From: Pseudanabaena sp. FACHB-2040
Lineage (GTDB): Bacteria; Cyanobacteriota; Cyanobacteriia; Phormidesmidales; Phormidesmidaceae
Length of the DNA stretch: 64,000 bases
Assembly (NCBI RefSeq): GCF_014696715.1
Contig: NZ_JACJQO010000022.1
Span: 586,077-650,076, forward strand
Direction of reading: 5' to 3'
Part shown: positions 60,748-64,000 of the stretch, one piece after another
Position numbering within the stretch: the first letter of the stretch is position 1
How the letters are laid out: each line of letters opens with the position of its first letter
Made by a program: the position numbers and the translations under genes
Notes under the pieces: model-generated
The model's database searches: none
Told to the model about the DNA's origin: nothing
The model's input: only the letters and a program-made list of their open reading frames with translations

Positions 60748-61989
60748 TCAAGTTGTGTAGTCAGCGTTAATTTTGACGTAGTCGTAGCTCAAATCACAGC
60801 CCCAGGCGGTGCCGTTGCCAGGTCCACTGCCGATACTGACAGCAATCAAAACGGTATCGGACTTGAGATACTCTCCAGCGGCGGCCTGCTTCAGGTAGGC
60901 ACTGGCAGCAGGGCGGTCAAAGGGCAGGGGCTGGCCGTGCTCCATTAGTACAGCGTCGCCAAGCTGTACTCGTAGGTCATTTTGGTCGAAGGTAACCCCT
61001 GCCCGTCCTGCCGCTCCAGCAATGCGGCCCCAGTTGGGGTCGCGCCCAAAGATGGCAGCTTTAACTAGGGCTGATCCGGCGATGGTGCGAGCTACTTGGC
61101 GAGCAGCGGCATCGTTCACGGCTCCGCTGACGTTGACCTCTACTAGGCAAGTAGCCCCTTCGCCATCGCGGGCAATGGCTTTGGCCAGGTAAATGCAGAC
61201 TTCAGTTAGCATCGCTTCTAGCTTCTCGGCCTCGGGTCCGGCATCGGTGATGGCGGGGGTGCGGGATTCACCATTCGCCAGGGCGATGAGGGAATCGTTG
61301 GTGCTGGTGTCGCCATCAACGGTGATCTGGTTGAAGCTTTTGTTGGCAGCGCGGCGCAGCATGTCTTGCCAGAGGGGCGGCGAGACGGCGGCATCGCAGG
61401 TGACAAAGGCCAGCATGGTTGCCATGTTGGGGTGGATCATGCCAGATCCCTTGGAGATACCGCCGATGCGAACTGGGCGGTCGTCGATCAGGGTCTCTAG
61501 AGCAATAGACTTGGGCACCAGGTCGGTAGTGATGATGGCTTTGGCAGCAGCGTCTGAGCCCTCTTCGGAGAGCGCCTCTACTAAAGAGGGAATGCCTGCT
61601 TTGAGGGCATCCATTTTGATCCGCTGGCCGATCACGCCGGTTGATGCAATCAAAACCGAATCGCCAGGGATGTCGAGAGCTTTGACGACAGCATCAGCGC
61701 TTTCGACGGCATCTACCCAGCCCTGGTTGCCCGTGCAGGCGTTGGCCTGCCCAGCATTGACCAAAATGGCGCGAGCCGTAGAGCGGGCCTCTAGCCGCTG
61801 GCGGCAGTAGTCTACACAGGCAGCTTTGACGTAGCTGGTGGTGAAGACCCCAGCTGCGATCGCATCTCCCTCCGACACAATCAGCGCTAAATCTGGCGCG
61901 CCTGAAGGCTTTAACCCAGCCACAATCCCTGCCGCTTTAAATCCTTTAGGTGCCGTCACTCCACCTGGAACTACGTGCCAGTCTGCCAT
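60748..61989 (-). CDS. argJ: Ornithine/glutamate N-acetyltransferase
   Basis: A 413-aa bifunctional enzyme of arginine synthesis that transfers acetyl groups between N-acetylornithine and glutamate, using acetyl-CoA in the bifunctional form. The precursor self-cleaves before Thr191 in GMIHPNMATMLAF, and the conserved STGVIGQRI and NAGQANACTGNQG blocks are present. Cytosolic, normal length. GGGGAAAGG directly precedes the ATG. The two DUF1400 genes follow in the same direction. Whether it is bi- or monofunctional cannot be settled from sequence alone. Confidence 0.95.
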   Translation of the reverse strand: MADWHVVPGGVTAPKGFKAAGIVAGLKPSGAPDLALIVSEGDAIAAGVFTTSYVKAACVDYCRQRLEARSTARAILVNAGQANACTGNQGWVDAVESADAVVKALDIPGDSVLIASTGVIGQRIKMDALKAGIPSLVEALSEEGSDAAAKAIITTDLVPKSIALETLIDDRPVRIGGISKGSGMIHPNMATMLAFVTCDAAVSPPLWQDMLRRAANKSFNQITVDGDTSTNDSLIALANGESRTPAITDAGPEAEKLEAMLTEVCIYLAKAIARDGEGATCLVEVNVSGAVNDAAARQVARTIAGSALVKAAIFGRDPNWGRIAGAAGRAGVTFDQNDLRVQLGDAVLMEHGQPLPFDRPAASAYLKQAAAGEYLKSDTVLIAVSIGSGPGNGTAWGCDLSYDYVKINADYTT

Positions 61990-62038
61990 AGCCTTTCCCC
62001 GACCTATTTGTGATAGGGGGGATTATATCAGGGTGGGA

Positions 62039-62108
62039 AAGCTAAGGGCAGAGGACAGAAGGTGGAAGATAGGGGAGAAGGCAGAGGGTGGAAGGTAAGG
62101 GGCGGAGG
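62039..62108. repeat. Degenerate purine-rich tandem repeats
   Basis: About ten imperfect copies of GGCAGAGG / GGTGGAAG-type units upstream of argJ, all purines on the + strand. The run resembles that at 51655-51700 and is a cyanobacterial short tandem repeat. Confidence 0.55.
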
Positions 62109-62136
62109 TTGATTCAGCCCGTAAGTCTGAGTAGAC

Positions 62137-62166
62137 AAAAAAAAGGAGAGCCGCGAACAGCTCTCC
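62137..62166 (-). terminator. Terminator of gatB
   Basis: On the minus strand GGAGAGC and GCTCTCC (62145-62166) form a stem around TGTTCGCG and are followed by eight T (62137-62144 as A on the + strand). It lies 86 bases past the gatB stop. Confidence 0.85.
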
Positions 62167-62251
62167 CTACCATCAGGGTGCATCTACATAACATAGTATT
62201 GCACACGTGGCACCAGGGGTGAAACCCCTTATCGTATATTTCTTAACAAGT

Positions 62252-63739
62252 TTAGCCATTTAATTTTTTGGCTAGGAGCTGATTGGTCAGTTTAGGATCC
62301 ACTCGGCCGCCCGAAAGCTTCATCACCTGACCTACGAAGAAGCCTTGTAGCTTGGTCTTTCCAGCCCGATACTGCTCCAGTTCAGTGGGGTTGTCGGCCA
62401 GCACCTTGTCGATGATGGCTTCGATTTCCGCTGGGTTGGAGATTTGGCTGAGGCCCTTTTTCTCCACCAGAGCCTTAGGAGAGCCGCCCGACTTGAGCAG
62501 TTCTGGCAACATGTCCTTGGCGATTTTGCTGCTGATGGTGCCGCTATCGATGAGCTGGACCATTTCGGCCAGCATTTCAGGCTTTAGGGCAATCTCGTCG
62601 ATGGCTAGCTTCTCAGCATTGAGATGGGCCGCAATATCTTGGGTAATCCAGTTGGTGGCCGACTTGGGATCGGCTCCAGCAGCAATGACAGCCTCAAAAT
62701 ATTCGGTGACGGCACGATCATCTGCTAAAACTCGGGCATCGTAGGGCGACAGGCCAAATTCGCTCTCGTAGCGAGTGCGTTTTTGAGCGGGCAGTTCGGG
62801 CAGTTCCTTTAGCCAGGCTTCTTTCTGCTCGACTGACACCACAATGGGCGGCAGGTCGGGTTCAGGGAAGTAGCGGTAGTCGCTAGAGCCTTCTTTGGAG
62901 CGCATGCTGATGGTGCGCTGGCTGCCTTCTTCCCACAGCCGGGTCTCTTGATGGATTCGTTCGCCAGCTTCGACGGCTTTGATTTGCCGATCGATTTCGT
63001 ACTCAATGGCTTTTTGAATGGCGCTGAAGGAGTTCATGTTCTTGATTTCAACCTTCGTGCCAAACGCGTCTTGGCCTTTAGGCCGCACTGAGATGTTCAC
63101 ATCGCAGCGTAGAGAACCCTCCTGCATGTTGCCGTCGCTAATGCCCAGGTAGCGCACGATGCGGCGCAACTCTTGAGCGTATTCAGCAGCTTCTTGGCCC
63201 GAGCGCAGATCGGGTTCAGAAACAATTTCTACCAGGGGCACCCCGGCACGGTTGTAGTCTACCAGAGAGTAGGTCGAGCCAGAGAGGCGATCGCTACCTG
63301 CGTGGACCAGCTTACCGGCATCTTCTTCCATGTGCAGGCGGGTAATACCAACGCGCTTGCGGGTAACTTCTTTAGTCTTTTTGTTGACCAGCTCAATCTC
63401 TAGCCAGCCGTGCTCAGCGATCGGCAGATCGTACTGAGAGATCTGGTAATTCTTGGGAAGGTCGGGGTAGAAATACTGCTTGCGGTCAAACTTGCTGTAG
63501 GGTGCAATCTGGCAATTTAACGCCAAACCTGCTTTGACTGCATACTCTAAGACCTTTTCGTTTAGCACCGGCAACACCCCAGGCATACCCATTACGATTG
63601 GGTCGATGTAGGTATTGGGCTCGGCTCCAAAGGCGGTGGAGGCGGGGGAGAAGATCTTGGTCGCAGTACACAGCTGGCAGTGGGTTTCCAGACCGATGAT
63701 GGCTTCGTATTCCGTTTTGGCTGGCGCAGCAGAGGTCAT
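62252..63739 (-). CDS. gatB: Aspartyl/glutamyl-tRNA amidotransferase subunit B
   Basis: A 495-aa subunit of the GatCAB amidotransferase, which turns Glu-tRNAGln (and Asp-tRNAAsn) into the amide form in the cytosol. YEAIIGLETHCQL begins the kinase domain, followed by the GMPGVLPVLN and DGNMQEGSLRCDVNISVRP signatures; the helical tRNA-binding tail (YqeY-like) covers about 400-495. A much longer frame from 63862 reads nonsense, so ATG 63739 is the start. gatA and gatC are not in the window. Confidence 0.95.
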   Translation of the reverse strand: MTSAAPAKTEYEAIIGLETHCQLCTATKIFSPASTAFGAEPNTYIDPIVMGMPGVLPVLNEKVLEYAVKAGLALNCQIAPYSKFDRKQYFYPDLPKNYQISQYDLPIAEHGWLEIELVNKKTKEVTRKRVGITRLHMEEDAGKLVHAGSDRLSGSTYSLVDYNRAGVPLVEIVSEPDLRSGQEAAEYAQELRRIVRYLGISDGNMQEGSLRCDVNISVRPKGQDAFGTKVEIKNMNSFSAIQKAIEYEIDRQIKAVEAGERIHQETRLWEEGSQRTISMRSKEGSSDYRYFPEPDLPPIVVSVEQKEAWLKELPELPAQKRTRYESEFGLSPYDARVLADDRAVTEYFEAVIAAGADPKSATNWITQDIAAHLNAEKLAIDEIALKPEMLAEMVQLIDSGTISSKIAKDMLPELLKSGGSPKALVEKKGLSQISNPAEIEAIIDKVLADNPTELEQYRAGKTKLQGFFVGQVMKLSGGRVDPKLTNQLLAKKLNG

Positions 63740-63814
63740 GGATGTCTCTTGGATGTCTTTTGGAAGGCTTTTACAGTCAGTTTGACTATTGTATCCCCAT
63801 GATAGATCTGCTAG

Positions 63815-63855
63815 TAGGAACCCCGAACGGCGACAGGCTAAAAACCGGGTTTCTA
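63815..63855. repeat. Imperfect inverted repeat upstream of gatB
   Basis: TAGGAACCCCG (63815-63825) and CCGGGTTTCTA (63845-63855) pair at 9 of 11 positions. A GAAACCCGGTTTC-type unit is dispersed in many cyanobacteria, as I recall. The remaining bases to 64000 show no supported gene; the region should hold the gatB promoter. Confidence 0.4.
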
Positions 63856-64000
63856 CCCCCACAACTCAAGCAGTTGTCTTTAACCTACCCACGAGATGCG
63901 CAACGAGATTCAAATTATTACAGCAGGTCTGGGTTTCAAGCTCCTGAGCCAATCCAGCACGGTTGAGTAGATTCCAAACAATTTGACCTGCCAATGAGGG

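Noticed and set aside
63740..63862. N-terminal extension of gatB
   Set aside because: The extra 41 residues have no likeness to GatB; the family start is at 63739.

Overview
The window is a 64 kb piece of a cyanobacterial chromosome. The evidence is direct: cytochrome b6 (petB) and subunit IV (petD), a D1-type carboxyl-terminal processing protease, Ycf20/DUF565, COP23 and DUF1400 families that are typical of cyanobacteria, and very frequent GCGATCGC (HIP1) octamers inside and between genes. The base composition is moderately GC-rich. A filamentous Leptolyngbya/Nodosilinea-type organism is my guess, not something the sequence proves. I found no rRNA, tRNA, CRISPR array, intact transposase or prophage. 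Most of the window is ordinary housekeeping sequence in short operons, with small repeat elements at gene ends.

Layout. 0-5 kb: a truncated gene, a guanine deaminase-like enzyme, a small secreted protein, then a leftward group of a MoeZ-type E1 enzyme with rhodanese domain, a JAMM protease and murF. 5-10 kb: an unrecognised 466-aa protein, a 238-bp mobile-element-like repeat inserted at a stop codon, a large membrane-anchored helical-repeat protein, and an AT-rich island with a holin-family protein. 10-19 kb: a zinc metallopeptidase, an aquaporin remnant, COP23, an MscS channel, a secreted hydrolase, a GNAT enzyme and several small envelope or unknown proteins. 19-27.8 kb: threonine synthase, a site-2 protease, a degenerate metallo-beta-lactamase-fold protein, an HD phosphohydrolase overlapping ctpA, and the divergent petB-petD operon closed by a strong terminator. 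27.9-38 kb: an anti-sigma kinase, a glycosyltransferase, an RDD/pentapeptide fusion with ycf20, KDPG aldolase, ftsH, an aminodeoxychorismate lyase-like gene and a HAD phosphatase. 38-47 kb: a methyltransferase, an M1 aminopeptidase with HEAT tail, a putative metal-handling membrane pair, a TPR protein, ruvB and an epimerase. 47-57 kb: two type IV pilin-like genes with a downstream exported protein, a DMT exporter, a DUF2157/GDYXXLXY pair, Fe-superoxide dismutase, a TspO-related protein and CorA. 57-64 kb: a CIRCE-controlled groEL without groES, two DUF1400 proteins behind argJ, and gatB.

Genes that work together. PetB and PetD form the core of the b6f complex; CtpA (D1 maturation) and FtsH (photosystem II repair) serve the same thylakoid system. 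The MoeZ-type E1 and the JAMM protease form a plausible sulfur-carrier activation and release pair. The two pilin-like proteins and their neighbour belong to type IV pilus or secretion biology. No clearly new defence or mobile system is present. The most unusual items are the 238-bp element whose target duplication contains a stop codon, the short reading frame with a Shine-Dalgarno that overlaps the start of petB, the E1-JAMM pair, and several domain fusions.
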